64,000 nucleotides of DNA from Trogon surrucura. Taxonomy: Eukaryota > Chordata > Aves > Trogoniformes > Trogonidae. The DNA lies in NCBI GenBank assembly GCA_020746105.1, contig CM036636.1:6386001-6450000 (forward strand). Reading direction: 5' to 3'. Positions 1-12,900 of the stretch are shown here, piece after piece. Within the stretch, counting starts at the first letter, position 1. Each line of letters opens with the position of its first letter. Both the position numbers and the translations under genes were made by a program. Under the pieces are notes generated by a model. That model had not been told where the DNA came from. It ran no database searches and was given only the letters and a program-made list of their open reading frames with translations.

Positions 1-2039
1 TCTCCTCTCTGGCTATGCTGTTAGCATGGACTTAACGCTGCTCTTTGTTGGCACGGATTTAACATTGTTCTTTGTAGAGCACGTCCAGTCTCTTGTTTTC
101 AAGTCGTTCCAGCTCACTGTTGGCCACAGGATCCCCAGCTCTCAAACAGGCATTTTAACAATAGCTGGAAACCAAAGTCCTGCACGCAATCTTTAATTTT
201 GGCAAAGTACATTTTTCTTCCTGTTAGATAACGTACCTCCTGGACAAAGAACATAACGTTTTCAGATCCCTTGCTGATCCTCCACCCTTATTTAACATTG
301 ATGAATCTGAATCTGCCTCCATATCTAACGTAGGGGAAAAACGCTTTCCAGGTTGTTCAGAGCAAGATGTGAGGCATAAACTAACCGCAAAGGAGTGACC
401 AGTATGGGGAGGGCAGAGCTCTGCCCTGGGTGTGAAGGACAAACACGGCCAGGCTGTAGGGAATACAGGCCTCCCTGGAAAAAGGGCCCAAGAGTGTCAA
501 CTTTAAGAGGCCACATGCAACAGGACCACCTCAGGCCCTTCAAAGCCATTTTTCTCCAGCTGGCTGCTTAAGTCCACTATTGTTTAGCGGAAGCAGCTGC
601 ACAATAGCTTGTCATCTCAGGGTTTCACACTGTATTGGAGTCCTGGTCTAAGAGATGCTGTCCTGGGTGATTTCTCCACAGTTGTTCTCAGCACCAGCAG
701 CAGCAGCGACAACACAGGGGTCAGAGATGGACTGCAAAGCTCCTGGCAGGAAGTCACCAAACAGGAGAGATGCCTTGGCTGTCCCACGATGACAGCCTGA
801 TGTCCAAACCATGAGAGAAGGACAGACCTGGTGCAATTTCCAGGCTCTTCTCTTGCCTTGTAACCAGCTGGCAAGTACCAAACCCAGCTCCATGACCTCC
901 ACAAACCTCCAAGGGCAGCCAGACCCGACCTGTCCAAACAAATGGGAAAACCATTGCTGCAGTAAAGAGTTGCTTTCTCCTGGTGAGCCTACTTATTCCT
1001 CAGTGCCAACCGCTAAAGCTGATTGAAACCAGTCTTTATTCAAGCATGAGTTCAAGACAGAGCAACAGGAATAACAGAGGCACCAGGCAAAAGAGCTGTT
1101 TTGCAAAGCTAATTTTACAGCTGTAAAATTGCAAGATCGTATTTATGGCTCTTCCACAGGAGATGGGTGAAAGAGCAGGGTGTTTAGTTTTGCAAACCCC
1201 AAACCAAACGCAGCCTCTGATTCTAGTCCAACCCAAAACCTTTTGAGCACTTTTAAATCCTCTTTCACCTAAAGGTCCCAAAACATTGGATGAGGTTGGT
1301 TGCTTAATAGCACCGCTACCTTGTGTACTTTGGATGAAATACAAGCCACTTGCCACATCAGAGCCCGTGACTGGAGTGAGGGCACAGCGTTACTCACGGT
1401 ATGTAATCCTCTTCCTGTAGCAACCCTCCCCTGCCATGTAAGTGGATTTTTTTCTTATTTCAAGTTTCCCCCCTTTCACAGAGTTTTTACCTGTAAATTA
1501 ATATTTGCAACAGGATTGAAGCTTTAAGACAGAATATGAGCTAAAATTTTCCTATTATTTCTTGTTCTCTTAATGAGAACTATTGCCACCCACAGCAGAC
1601 AAGCTCATGTAAGAGCTACTCCGCTCCAGCTGCTTCCAAGCCAGCCTGGAGAACAAAACCAGAAAGCGGGACCCAGTCCCAGAATGGAACCCAGTTAAAG
1701 TCAAGCAGGAACTATCTCCAGTTTCAGATTCTGGGCTCAACTTTAAAAAGAAGGAAGAAAAAGGAAAACAGGATTGAGGCGAGCGACAGCCAACTCTCAC
1801 AGCATCCCCACCTTACCAGTGAGGAACCTACGGCACAAAGTTTAATTCTCTTTTTCGCAAATTTGTCATCATGTATTATAGTACTGCTTGATAATCACGC
1901 ATGTCAAATCCACTGTCCAAACAGTTAAATTTCTTCCTGGGGCAATAAGTTCCATAATGAAACACAATTTAAATTAAGGTAACGATGATAATCATTTCCT
2001 GGGATCTCCTTCCCCTCTTGTTCATGTCGGAGACACACA

Positions 2040-2165
2040 CAGGGGATGAGAAAGAACAGTTGATGTGACTTACCCAGCCTTGCTCAGCGGTGGGTGACAG
2101 CACCTTGGCTTGAACCCGGGAGTCCAAATGCAGTCCCCAGATCTAATCGCTAAACCACAGAGGAT
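2040..2165 (-). repeat. MIR-like ancient SINE fragment
   Basis: Read on the + strand, the segment follows the reverse complement of the MIR core in order. It has a gacttaccca block, a cagcggtgggtgacag block, the tRNA-derived ggcttgaacccggg block, and then gatctaatcgctaaaccac. MIRs are old amniote SINEs and survive in bird genomes as diverged relics. The match is from memory of the consensus, so borders are approximate. Confidence 0.6.
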
Positions 2166-3904
2166 GTCTGCACCAGGAGTGTTTAGTTTACAAGCCAAAA
2201 CAGAGCCTAACGACCAGCATGCAAATGCAACCCGATAGCCCGGGTCTATCACTACCACTTCATACATTATTCATCTCAGCAATGCAGGGTCTTGAAATCA
2301 GAACCCAGAGGCAACGAGGCAGGCACAGAGCCAGCTCTGCCTCAGTGCTATGAATAGGTGAGGCTGTTCAACACGGGTCCTGCACCCTGCTTTGCTTTCC
2401 CGAGTTCCTGCCCCGAGGGTGCCTCTCTCACCTGCCAGCCCAGGTAGATTTGCATGGTCCATGGGCAGCTGCTGCTTATTTGCACCTGGCTTTGGGTGTG
2501 ATCAAACCTGCTGTACCCTCTTGCCCTGCAACAGGAGACACCCAAGCACATAGAGCACCCATCTGAGCCCCAATATCCTTACAGCACTGGTGCTTAAATG
2601 CTTAACAGCAATTTTTCTCCAAGCTGTAGCTTAACCTCTTCACTCCTGGCACCTAAACCTACCACAGCTTGGACCACGTCTATGCCATGGAAGTCCATTC
2701 AAAAGCGTGCTTTAAAATCCATTAAAAACCTGAGCTCAAAGTCTCTCACTACAGCAGTCTTGGCACCTCCTGGTCAGTTGACCAGAAACATTTCATTTTT
2801 TTCTAAAGACAAAGGGCTGCCTTCCTCCATCCCCTCTCCCTCTGGAGCTCACAGCGCTGTGGAGGAGCAGAGCCAGTTGGGCTGACGGGTACTTAAACTC
2901 CCCGTGCTTGTTCTGAGAAAGACCTTGTCCATCCATCATTGCCTGATGAAGTTAGTATGACTGAAAGATCACGTGGGTTTCAGCACCAGCTCTCCCCCTG
3001 TAAAGGGCAGAGGAGTGCCCTGCCAGCTTGTCACCTTGCCCTTACCTATAAATCACCTTTAGAGGAAGTTCCCACGGGACACAAGAAATGTGAGATGGCA
3101 GCTTCCCTTACCCACACCAACATTGTAGATTGAGCACGGCTTTAAACACCTCCTTCCCCCTACCTTTCACTCCTATCCCTACCAGGTAGCATGACCTGTG
3201 TAGCTCCACCTGGTAATCCTTGATATCAGATTAAAATCCTGATTTGTCCCCCTCTGCAGAAACTGACTGCCAATATTCACCATGCACAAAGGGCATCAGC
3301 AGCGTTGATAAACCTTCCTCGTTCCTCAGCTGCTGTACGTTGCTCTGGGTAGGTGCTGCACCAGCGTAGACCAGGTAAAGCTCTGGTCTGGACCACCACT
3401 GCAAGGTCCTCAGGGCTGGCCATTCATTCAGCTCCTACAGCCCAGTGGGACGCTCGTCTCTGCGATACAGGCAAAAGGGCTTTAAGGTTGGGCATCTGGA
3501 TGGGAAAATCCTTTTCTCTTGTCATAGGGCAGAATCTCTCAATTGTTGTGGTGGGTTTTTTTAGAGACAGCAACCAGAACAAAACCCCAAAAAACCTACT
3601 AGTGTGTCAGAATTTTACAAGGGCCCAGACACGATCAAAGGATTTATCATGCACAGGCAGATTTATTTGGACAGGTATATGATGTTCCACTTCACCCAAA
3701 CCCCAAGCTCATCCCGACCTTTCCCTGTTGGACTGTTCCTCTTCACACAGCACAGCAGCTCACGCTGACCCAAGGGATTCCGTGACTTTGTACCCTAAGC
3801 ACGGACATTTAAGCCTGCCCAGGCAAATCAAGGCTCAAGCTCTTGAGCAAAGATTTCAAAGATGGAACAGAATTGCTAAACCCTTTGCTATAAACTACCA
3901 CGGT

Positions 3905-4030
3905 GAGAAGAGCTTTCATCATGTGCAAACCTCAGTTTTCCTACCTGAAAGAGAAGGATGACAGTCTCTTGACTCCCCGGGTGTTGCTAGGATTAGACAA
4001 TGTTTGCTCAACATTAACGTAGATTTTGGT
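3905..4030 (+). repeat. MIR-like ancient SINE fragment
   Basis: The order of short blocks follows the central and 3' part of MIR in sense orientation: a gcaaacctcagttttcctac block, a purine-rich gap, and gttgctaggattagacaatg. Divergence is high and borders are approximate. Confidence 0.5.
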
Positions 4031-7000
4031 GTCTTATGTTATTGCTACTGTCACACTATAGAAAGGTCAATGAACATATTCCAATGAGTCAGAGCCTTTA
4101 CACAGTGTCAGTGTAGTCCTCGGAGCTTACTCAGGCTCTGTATTTGGATAAAATCTACCACAATCTCACCCTTAAAAGATCCCAATGTACGTCAGAGTGG
4201 CAGCCTTTTCCTGTCACTGTCTCATCTCTGTGTTTAGGATAAGGAGCACTTGGAAGATGATGCTGAAACTGAAGCAGGGAAAGAAAACAAACCCAAACCA
4301 CACATACGGGGGGGTAAAAAAAAAACCAACCCAAAAGGCTAAAAATAAGCCAAATTTGCCTCAGAAAAACTCCAAGCAATAGAGAGCACCAAGCCAGAGT
4401 CAGAAGGCAGGGAGAGAAGATACGTGTTAAAATAGAAATTAAACTGAAAGTAGGAAAAAATGAGTATCCCATTTCTTCATGTACAGTTAGAAACCTTCAG
4501 CAAGAACCTCTTGCCAGCCCAGCCTGTCACGTAAAACAGTGGATCATGTTACCAAACCTCCTTCATAAATCAATTTGGAATATTGAGGACCTTATGCATT
4601 CTCCAACAAAAATAGAGACTTCTCCTGGGAAAAGCACTGATTCGTTGACCCTGTAATTCTTACCTGGAAACCTCTTGTACTCCATGAACTCAAGGCAGGG
4701 CTGCGATACCAGCTCCTAACACCCTGTCCCCTGGCTGGAGAAGTTGTTTCTTGGTTCACCAGCCAGCTGTGAGGTGTGCTGCCTTGTGATCAGAAAGTCA
4801 CGATGACCAACCATATCCCAAATTCTTCAGGCTCTTTGTGAGCCCAAAATTCTGAGAATGCCGACTTTAAACCAACAACTTCCAAATCAAACTGTGGGTG
4901 GGCAACAGAAAAATCCATCACACCGAGAGTCGGGCCAAGCAAAGCTCTCACCTGGGAGAGCTTTTTCTTCCCTCCTCACCCTTGGCTTTAAGAACTCCAC
5001 CTGCGCATCCCTTACCTCTCCCTTTGCAACACATCCACCCCAACTCCGGTACTTCCTCTATCACGACAGCTTTAGTACTTCGAGTTACTCACTGCAAACA
5101 CCCCGTATCCTCCAGCTCATGTCACGGCTCCCCAGATCTCTACCTTCCCTCTTCTCTAACTCCCCCACCACATCCTTACCTCTCTCACACCCTTGCCTTC
5201 CCAACACAGCACTTCCACTGCTGATCAGCACCACAGAGCTCAGGCACCCCACACCAACAACTGTTTGAAAGCTATTCTCAGCTACAAGTTTTCAGTAACC
5301 TTCAACTTTTGGGAGCTGACCGAAGATGCCTCGCTGCCGGGTGACACCACCACATCCGTAGGCTGGTCTCGGGGGCAGCACAAATACATGACAGGACAGC
5401 AGTTCTGCATCCAGGGCACAGGAGGGTGTTGGCAAGCGAAGAACACCCCACTCACCAGCACACCGTAACAGGCAATAAAAGGTTGTGCTGTGGACTGCGT
5501 GTTGCAGGGTCTGCACTCCACTTGGAGCTTCCAGACAGCTGTTCAAGGAAATTGCCATCAATGTCAGCCTCACCACCACTACTACTAGACATCTCATCCA
5601 TGTCTGGGCCCAGCTTGAACCCATTTAACTTGTAAGGGATAATGAGATAACAGTATGACATGTTGCAGCTGAAGGTTATTTAAACACCCATCTGGTACCT
5701 GTTATGCAGCATACGTCCTGTTGTTGTAGAGGAAATATATGCCACCTCCCTCCCACATGGAAAGGAGAAGATCTATAGATGTGTCCCATGCTACCCATTC
5801 CTTTTGCATATATGAGGTAATTCTCCTTCTCTGCGTTGTTTCCAGCACATTGCTTTGCATTTCTTGCCTGTTTTTTGGGAGATGCAGTCCCTTCCAGGCT
5901 GGTGAGACTTTGTGAAAGGACACAAGACACGGTGAAAAATTTACTAGGGACATCTCATGGCTCTCTTCACAAACCAGCCAGAGGAGGCTCCACACCATTC
6001 AGGTTTGAAAAGGTGGACCATAAGCCGGGAAACTGATTCACCCTTTGCAAGACACAACTGGGCACTATACTTTATCCTGGAGACATTCAGGAGTGACCGT
6101 CCATTTCAGTGTTTGTGGGATCACACCCCATTTCTGGGAGAACAGTGGAATATCTGCTGAGCTGGTGAGGTGAGCAACACAACCTGCTTGCACCTTTAAT
6201 TCAGATGTATGGGCAAAAGAATCTGCAGATCCAGGCTAAGCAGCCTTGTTTCCTCATTCAAACTCTCCATCTTCCTTTGTAGGATGACTTTGGCCATTCC
6301 TGGTTCCTTGCTGAAGTTCCTGTGAGGCTCTTGCTCTCCAGGAACCCTCAGCAGCCATGAGGGCCGGGCTGTGCGGTATCTCAAGAAATCACGTTTCGTA
6401 ACACAAGTGGTCAGCCCCGTAGATGTGTACTCCTCTCTCCCGGGCTCCTCAGGCATCACTCGCTGCAGTTTTCTGCAAAAGTTGGTCTACCCTGTAAATC
6501 CCGCACTAAAACCTTGTCTGACACCCCATCTAGCGTTCCGCACAGACAAATGCAGAGGGCTGGTGCACAGAGCTGGCTGGAATATTCACAGCACGTTTTC
6601 AGCCGTATGAAACGAACTGTGTAAAACTAGCTTGAGTTGGTTCCGAGAGAGCTCCGACAGAGTCCAGCCAGCAGAGTAACCTGAATATGCCCCTGCCAAT
6701 TCCTTCCTACTCACCCTCTGAGTCTCCTAACAGAGAGATTGCCCCCAGAAAGCCCCACTCCTCGGGTGTCAGCTCCTTGGCAGCCCAAACCCTGGGGCTT
6801 TGAGGACGCCCCTCTGCAGGTGAGTCATCTGGGCAAACCACCCTGGAATAATGAGCCAAAAGTCTCAGCTGCCCCCACCTCAGGACTCTGAGAGCAGCTG
6901 CTAGTGAGGGCTCTCTCAAAACAGGGATCAGCAGAGCTTCCCGGATCCTCGGCAGGGCACTCGTTTCAAGAGAGGCGTCAAATCTTGAGCGTGTATTTTG

Positions 7001-8928
7001 AATACTAAATAATGCTGCTCTGTGGTTTTCCAATGAGATATTTTAAAATAAAATGAGAGTTACTTAAAAATGCTTTTCACATTTTTTCATTTAATAAAAA
7101 AAGTGCTTGCTGAGAAAATGAAAGCTGTTTCAGTGTTTGCCCTTCCTCTTCGCAAACACACTTTTCTGGTGGTGGTGGAGAGTTGTCGGGACAAAATACC
7201 TCCTCTGAGAACTTGGTTTTAATTAAGGAGCTTTCTGACATGTTCTGTGCTGTGAGTTGCAGAGCTCCAGCCACGGCTTCGGAAATCCTTGGGCTCGGCG
7301 ATGCGAGGCGCACAACTCCCTCTGAACTAAGCCCAAAATAAGCATCACTATGTTTTTGGTTAATCACCAGACTAATTAGCACCTTGGTTAGATGCAGTCA
7401 GGGTCCAGTTCTGCTTCCCTAAGAGCTGGGATTGCTCTGCTGAAGCTCTCCCTCCACCCATGTGGCAATACCCTGTTCACACTTGGCAGCTCCCAAGGAG
7501 TAGTGTTAACTGTTAACTTATTAACACTTTCAGCTTACAGGAGACTTGGCTTCCATCCTTTTGAAAGGCCTCAGGCTCCAAGCTCCAGGAAATTATTCTG
7601 CAATTTCTCTTTTGCTTTCCTTTCCTGCTGAGCCTGGCTGGCTTTCAGTTCCCACCATGAAGCCTCTAAATGCTGCTGTGTTCTTGTGCCCACATTGATG
7701 CCCCCTTTGGACCCTCTCAGCACTTCAGTTTTCATGGGTAGTGCTGCTGTTGTTGGCAGCTCCTCTCCCCTCACTCCTGGCTCAAGTGCAGTCTCCTGGA
7801 GTGCTGCAACATGAAGGACACGCTGACCTTACCAGGTAACTTATCGGTGGCAGCGGCACTTTGAGCCAAGCTGTCAGTGGGACCAGCTGATGGTCCTTCC
7901 CAGGGTGTAGAGGGATTCCAGCCTCCTTCGGGGTGGTTGTGCGAAGAGAAGAGTTACTGCCTAGAATGGCTCTAGAAGGTAAAGGCTGTACTAACCTAAT
8001 ATTGCTTGTCATGCACTCTGCTTCTCATGGCAGCACTAAAGCATTTTCCTTGCTGGTGTCTTGGTGTATATTGGCAGAAGCAGGCAAAATTCTGGAGGTG
8101 AATTCAAGGCTAAGAGCTAATGAAATAATCCCACGTCTTCTTGAGACGGCTGTCCCAGTGGTATCCCACAGCCCCGTTGGTGGTTGCCTGTAATACATGT
8201 CAAACGAGCAGCAATTAGTGGTAGGTCTAGATTCAAAACACGCTGCTTCGCTTCCCTGAGACAAGCAGGCTGGCAGTTCTTGGTGGCTGGAGAACAAAGG
8301 GTTGTTTCACCCTCCCTGCGGAGAGATAGTGTGAAAAAGAGCTTATGCAACCTTTTAGCCATGAGCTCCTGATCCTGCCACCTGGAAATCCCTCTTCCCT
8401 TTGTCAGGGGATTACAAATATTGCTTCCTTTCAGTGCTGGGCCACAGATCTCAGAGCAAATCCTCAGCTGCTGGAGACCTGTGTGCCTCCAGCTACTTCC
8501 ATAGGTCGCTTCCTACCAGCTCTGGATCTGGCTGGGTGCAAACAGGCCGTTTGCAAGTACTTCAGCCACTGAAACACCAGTTGTGGTATGTTTTAAAGAG
8601 AACTTGATACAGCAACCGAAACATATTTTTCTACAAATGCCAGGTATGCCAGATGCCACAAAAACAGTTAAAGAGAATGTAGAATATGCAGTGAGCAAGT
8701 CTCTGCAAATACAATAGGATGTAAATACGTCCCAGGACTTTATAGGAGGCCACAATCCTTCTGGGGCTTCTGCCTACCTCACGCAAAGGGCTTGGTTCCC
8801 ATAAATGCCGTCAAGGGTCCGATCCATGAGTCTGCTCCCCAGCTGGACTCTCTCTTCTGATTCACAATCTTCTTGTGGCCAGAAGGCAGCAAACATTTTT
8901 TCTCTCTGATGGTCATTCAGATGCAACC

Positions 8929-8945
8929 AAAAAAAAAAAAAAAAA
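8929..8945. repeat. A(17) homopolymer
   Basis: Seventeen consecutive A. No retrocopy is recognisable upstream of it, so it is listed only as a simple repeat. A polyA tail of a decayed retroelement is possible. Confidence 0.9.
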
Positions 8946-9597
8946 GAGGAATAACATGGCATGTTTCTGACTTTTCTGCCCCTCAGTTATAAAGATGGGT
9001 TTGGAATTAAAAGTCTTGGGCCAGCACCTTGCTACGCAGACAGCTCTGAGCACACTTACGCACTCCCAGCGGCCCGGGAAGCCCTTGTGATGTCCTTCAC
9101 GACCACAGCAGATGGAAAAACCAGTAACTCCCTCTCCCATCCCTGCAGCTCAGACCACACACCCCTCCCGGGGGACTCGGGCTGTCCCGCACCGGAGGGA
9201 CCTTCTGTGGAGCCCCTGAATAAACACAGAGGCTACGGCAGCAACCGCGGTACAGGGTGAGCAGGAGGGACACACACGGAGCATGAGGTCTGTTCTCCTG
9301 GCCATGGAAGCACTCGGAAGTATTTTGAAGGGGAAAACCTCGTGCTTCTATGGCAAAGAGTGTTATTGCACCTTCAGCCCCAGCACTGCCCTAATTAACC
9401 AACCTGCTCAGGAGTAACACCTCCCCTGGGGCTTTCTCGGACCTACGCAACCACCCGCGCCTGGAGTTACGCTTCTGGCCGTGAGGGAAGGGGAAGAGGC
9501 GGCTCAGGCTGGTCCCACAGGCCGGGGAGCAGCATCTGCACCCGCGTCTGCCAGGAAACCCCGCCGGGCCGGCGGGGAGGGGCCGGGACAGGAGCTC

Positions 9598-9735
9598 ACA
9601 GAACCACAGCACGGCTTGAGCTGGAAGGGACCTTAAAGACCACTTCGTTCCAATCCCCCCACCGCGGGCAGGGACACCTCCCGCCAGGCCAGGCCTGGGA
9701 CACTGCCAGGGGCTGCCACTGCCTCCCCGGGCAAC
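9598..9735 (-). repeat. CR1 LINE 3' fragment
   Basis: The segment reads as the reverse complement of a CR1 3' end: an imperfect gaaccacag start, then ctggaagggaccttaaagacca, then the gcagggacacctcccgccagg block. This is the typical avian truncated CR1. It lies immediately upstream of the TOR1B CpG island. Confidence 0.85.
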
Positions 9736-9759
9736 CTCAGCCAGGGCCGGGGCCGGGCC

Positions 9760-9998
9760 CGCTCTAAGGGGAAGCGCGGCAGCCCCGGAGGCGCTGAGGG
9801 GCCGCTGCGCCCCTCCCGCCGCCGCGCGAGCGCGCTGACGCCATCACGCACCTCCCCTAACGTCACGGTGCGCTGACGTCACACCCGGGCAGCGAATGCC
9901 GGCCCTGCCCTTCGCAAAGATGGCGGCGGCGGCGACGGGAGAGGCGGGGCGGGGCCTCGGCGGCGCGCGGGCGGAAGCGGGGCGGCGCGCGGGCAGTC
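9760..9998 (+). promoter_or_regulatory. TOR1B CpG-island promoter
   Basis: A very GC- and CpG-rich block ends at the TOR1B start codon and continues into exon 1 and intron 1 (to about 10,450). It contains a perfect CRE/ATF palindrome TGACGTCA at 9,874-9,881. Half-site relatives (tgacgcca near 9,836 and aacgtcac near 9,859) lie just upstream. A YY1-type AAGATGGCGGC lies at 9,917-9,927 and an ETS-type CGGAAG at 9,972-9,977. There is no TATA box. The motifs are seen directly; their use by the factors is inferred. The transcription start is probably within 9,880-9,960. Confidence 0.75.
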
Positions 9999-12900
9999 AT
10001 GCGGCGGGCGCTGGCGCTGCTGGGGCTGCTGGTGCCGGGGCTGGCGGCGCTGGAGCCGCTCAGCGTGGGGCTGGCCATCGGCGTGGCCTCGGCGCTCACC
10101 GGGTACCTCATCCACCCCAACTTCTACTGCGGCTACGTGGAGTGCTGCCCCGGCGCCAGGCAGCGCCTCAACGCCACCGGTACGGCGGGGCGGGGGGAGC
10201 GGCGGGGCGCGCTGGGGCTCCTCGGCCTTGCCCCGGGGCTCGGCCGGTAACCGGTCGCTGCGCGGGGCGGCCCCCGGGGTGGCTGGCAGCGGCCGGGCCG
10301 CGCTGAGCCCCGCGCCCGCAGTGGCCGTGCCGAGCTCGCCCGGTGCGTGGCCGGTGAGCAGCAGCCCTTGGTGGCCCCGCGGGCCGCGGCCGGTGTCCGG
10401 CAGGCGTTGGTGGCCCCGCGGTGCTGAGCTGTCCCTGTCCCCGCAGCGCTGAAGGTGCAGCTGGACACCAAGCTCTTCGGGCAGCACCTGGCCAAGGACG
10501 TGGTGCTCAAGGCCGTGATGGGCTTCAGCAACAACCCGAGCCCCAAGAAGCCGCTGACGCTCTCGCTCCACGGCTGGGCCGGCACCGGCAAGAACTTCCT
10601 CAGCCAGATCCTGGCAGAGCACGTCCACCGCGCCGGCCTGCGCAGCAAGTTCGTCCATCTCTTCCTGGCCACCCTCCACTTCCCCCACCACGACAAACTC
10701 AAGCTCTACCGGGTGAGGAGGGGCACGAGTAGCTCAGTTACCGGGGGCTTTGGAGCCCCGGGTAGGATGGGTTTGGCTGTCGGTGCTGCCCAGCTGCCCC
10801 GGGTCCCTGGCAGCTGGAGGCTGGGTGATTTCCAGAGTCGGTGCTTAGGAGAGAGGGAGAGGCATACGGGAACTGAAAGGTGCTAAAATGCCAGGAAAGC
10901 CAAAGCGAGCGGAATTTCCTGGTGCTGTCCCCTCACGGATGCCATCTGCTGATTTCTGCGGTGTTTGCTGTTAGGGAAGAATCTTGTTATTAAAACTGCA
11001 GGTACTGGCTGGCCGGGATGGAGATAATTTTCTCCACAGCAGCCCCTGCGGTGCTTGTTTTGCGTTTGTGACTAAAGCAGTGTTGATAACACACCGGTGT
11101 TTAGGCTGGGCACAGCCTCAAGGTTTCCTTTTTTTCCTCCTACTCATAGCGAGCAGGGAGGGGGGGTGGGCAAGAGACTGGGAGGGGACACAGCCAGGAC
11201 AGCTGTCCCCAGTGGGCCAAAGGGATATTCCCTGCCATGTGGTGTCACGCTCAGTGATGAAAACCGGAGCAGAAGGAAGAAGTGAGGGCATTAGTTTCTG
11301 AGGTGGTTCTGAGGTGGCTGGATGCTGGTTTGCATGTGTTGGGGGGCTGAGTGATGCCCTTTGCTTGTTTTTTCCTCTTTCCATCAGCTGTCTTGACCCA
11401 TTAATTTTCTCACTTTCATTCTTTGTCCTCTCTTCCCCATCCTGCTGGGGTGCTTGGCTGTTGGCCACCCAGCACACACTGTGCAATGAGGAAGCATAGC
11501 CCACAGGAGAGATTTTTTTTTTAAGTGACTTCATTCCTCAACGCTGAGAGTTCTGATCTTCACGTTTTAAAGTTTGAAGGTACCCAAATCTGATCGACTA
11601 ATGTCGTTTCTGCATCAAAGATAAACCACTGACTTTTTAAAAACAAACAAAAAGCTTTCTCTTTTCCAAGACTTCCCATCTCAACCTGGTTTCCATGTCT
11701 TACCTGTACGCTAAGCAGAAAAAAATTCAGAAGTCTTTCCTCTGTGAGCAGGAAAAGATTCACTTTTTAATTCAGGAATCAGTCACAGAGCTCATGGTCC
11801 TCTCTTCAGGAAAAAGTACAACCAGTGAGTGTGGGATGCTGACATTTGAAAAGGTGTCCCTAGAGCCTGTCACATACAAGCATCTCGCAGTATGTCTGGA
11901 GGAGAACTAGTTTTTCAGTGTTTTTCAACCTCTTTTTTTTTTTTTTTTTTCCAGGAACAACTGCAGAACTGGATTCGGGGCAACGTCAGCGCCTGTCCCC
12001 ACTCTGTCTTCATTTTTGATGAGATGGACAAAATGCATCCAGGTCTTATTGATGCCATCAAGCCCTTCTTAGACTATTATGAGCAGGTTGATGGGGTGTC
12101 CTACAGGAAAGCCATCTTCATCTTCCTCAGGTCTGTAGCACCTATTTCAGTCATTTTGAGATGCTGAGATAAATCTGTGTTTATGATGCTAATGATGTTT
12201 CTGTGGGACCTCATTCAGGGAGGTCCGTTGCAGTGTGCTGAGCTCACAAACCTAGCCTGGAGCACAGGTCACGTGAGAATTTTGGGGAAGATCTCTGGGA
12301 CAGGTGCCTCATGTACTTGGTCTGGCAGGCACGGAGTTAACTGTCTTCTTAGCAGCTCGTTTGGTGCTTTGGATTTGCAGCTGAAACAGTGTTGATAAGG
12401 CAGCAATGTTTTGGATGTTTCTGGGTGGTGCTTGCAAAGCCTCAAGGCTTTTTCTTTTGCCCACGCAGCCCCAGCGAGCAGCCTGGGGTGGGCAAGAGGA
12501 TGGGAGGGGACACAGCTGGGACAGCTGACCTGAACTGGCCAGGGGAGTATTCGACAGCACATAATGTTGTGCTCAGCAATGGAAACTGGGGTAGAGAAAG
12601 GCGTGGGGGGGGAATTCAGCTTCCAAGGTGATGGTTCTACAGAGACTGCTTGGGTACTGGTCTGACTGCGGGGCTGGTGAGTGTTTTCCTTATACTTCTT
12701 TGTTTTTTTTTCTCTCCTCTTTTCATTACCTGTGAAACTATCTTTATCTTGACCCATGAGTCTCACTTTTGTTCTTCCTGTTTTCTTCATCCGTCCCGCT
12801 GAGGCAGGAGGGAGTAGGCAAGAGGCTGTATAGGTGCTTGGCTGCTGGCCAAGCTCAACCCACCACACGCTGGTGGCTATTTAAAGAACTGGAGACGTTC

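Larger units (their letters stand above)
1..9597. other. Intergenic region upstream of TOR1B
   Basis: No open reading frame here resembles a protein family I recognise, and none shows a chain of phase-compatible exons. In human, PTGES is the next gene on this side. Its membrane-protein exons were looked for among the translated frames on both strands and not found, so it probably lies further left or elsewhere. The stretch holds two ancient MIR-like fragments (about 2,040 and 3,905) and a 17-A run. An unannotated noncoding transcript cannot be excluded. Confidence 0.6.

Noticed and set aside
2040..2165. tRNA gene suggested by a ggcttgaacccggg block
   Set aside because: The order of flanking blocks fits a diverged MIR SINE (tRNA-derived). 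No intact cloverleaf or A box was found.
5452..5661. Minus-strand frame with an acidic/serine segment (MSSSSGGEADIDG)
   Set aside because: It looked exon-like in composition, but there is no recognisable family and no phase-compatible partner exons.
1..9597. PTGES, the expected upstream neighbour
   Set aside because: No exon with the expected membrane-enzyme motifs was seen on either strand.
9879..10691. 270-codon minus-strand open frame opposite TOR1B exons 1-2
   Set aside because: Composition effect of a CpG island. The + strand carries conserved torsin exons with splice sites, and the minus translation is Arg/Ala/Pro-rich with no family resemblance.
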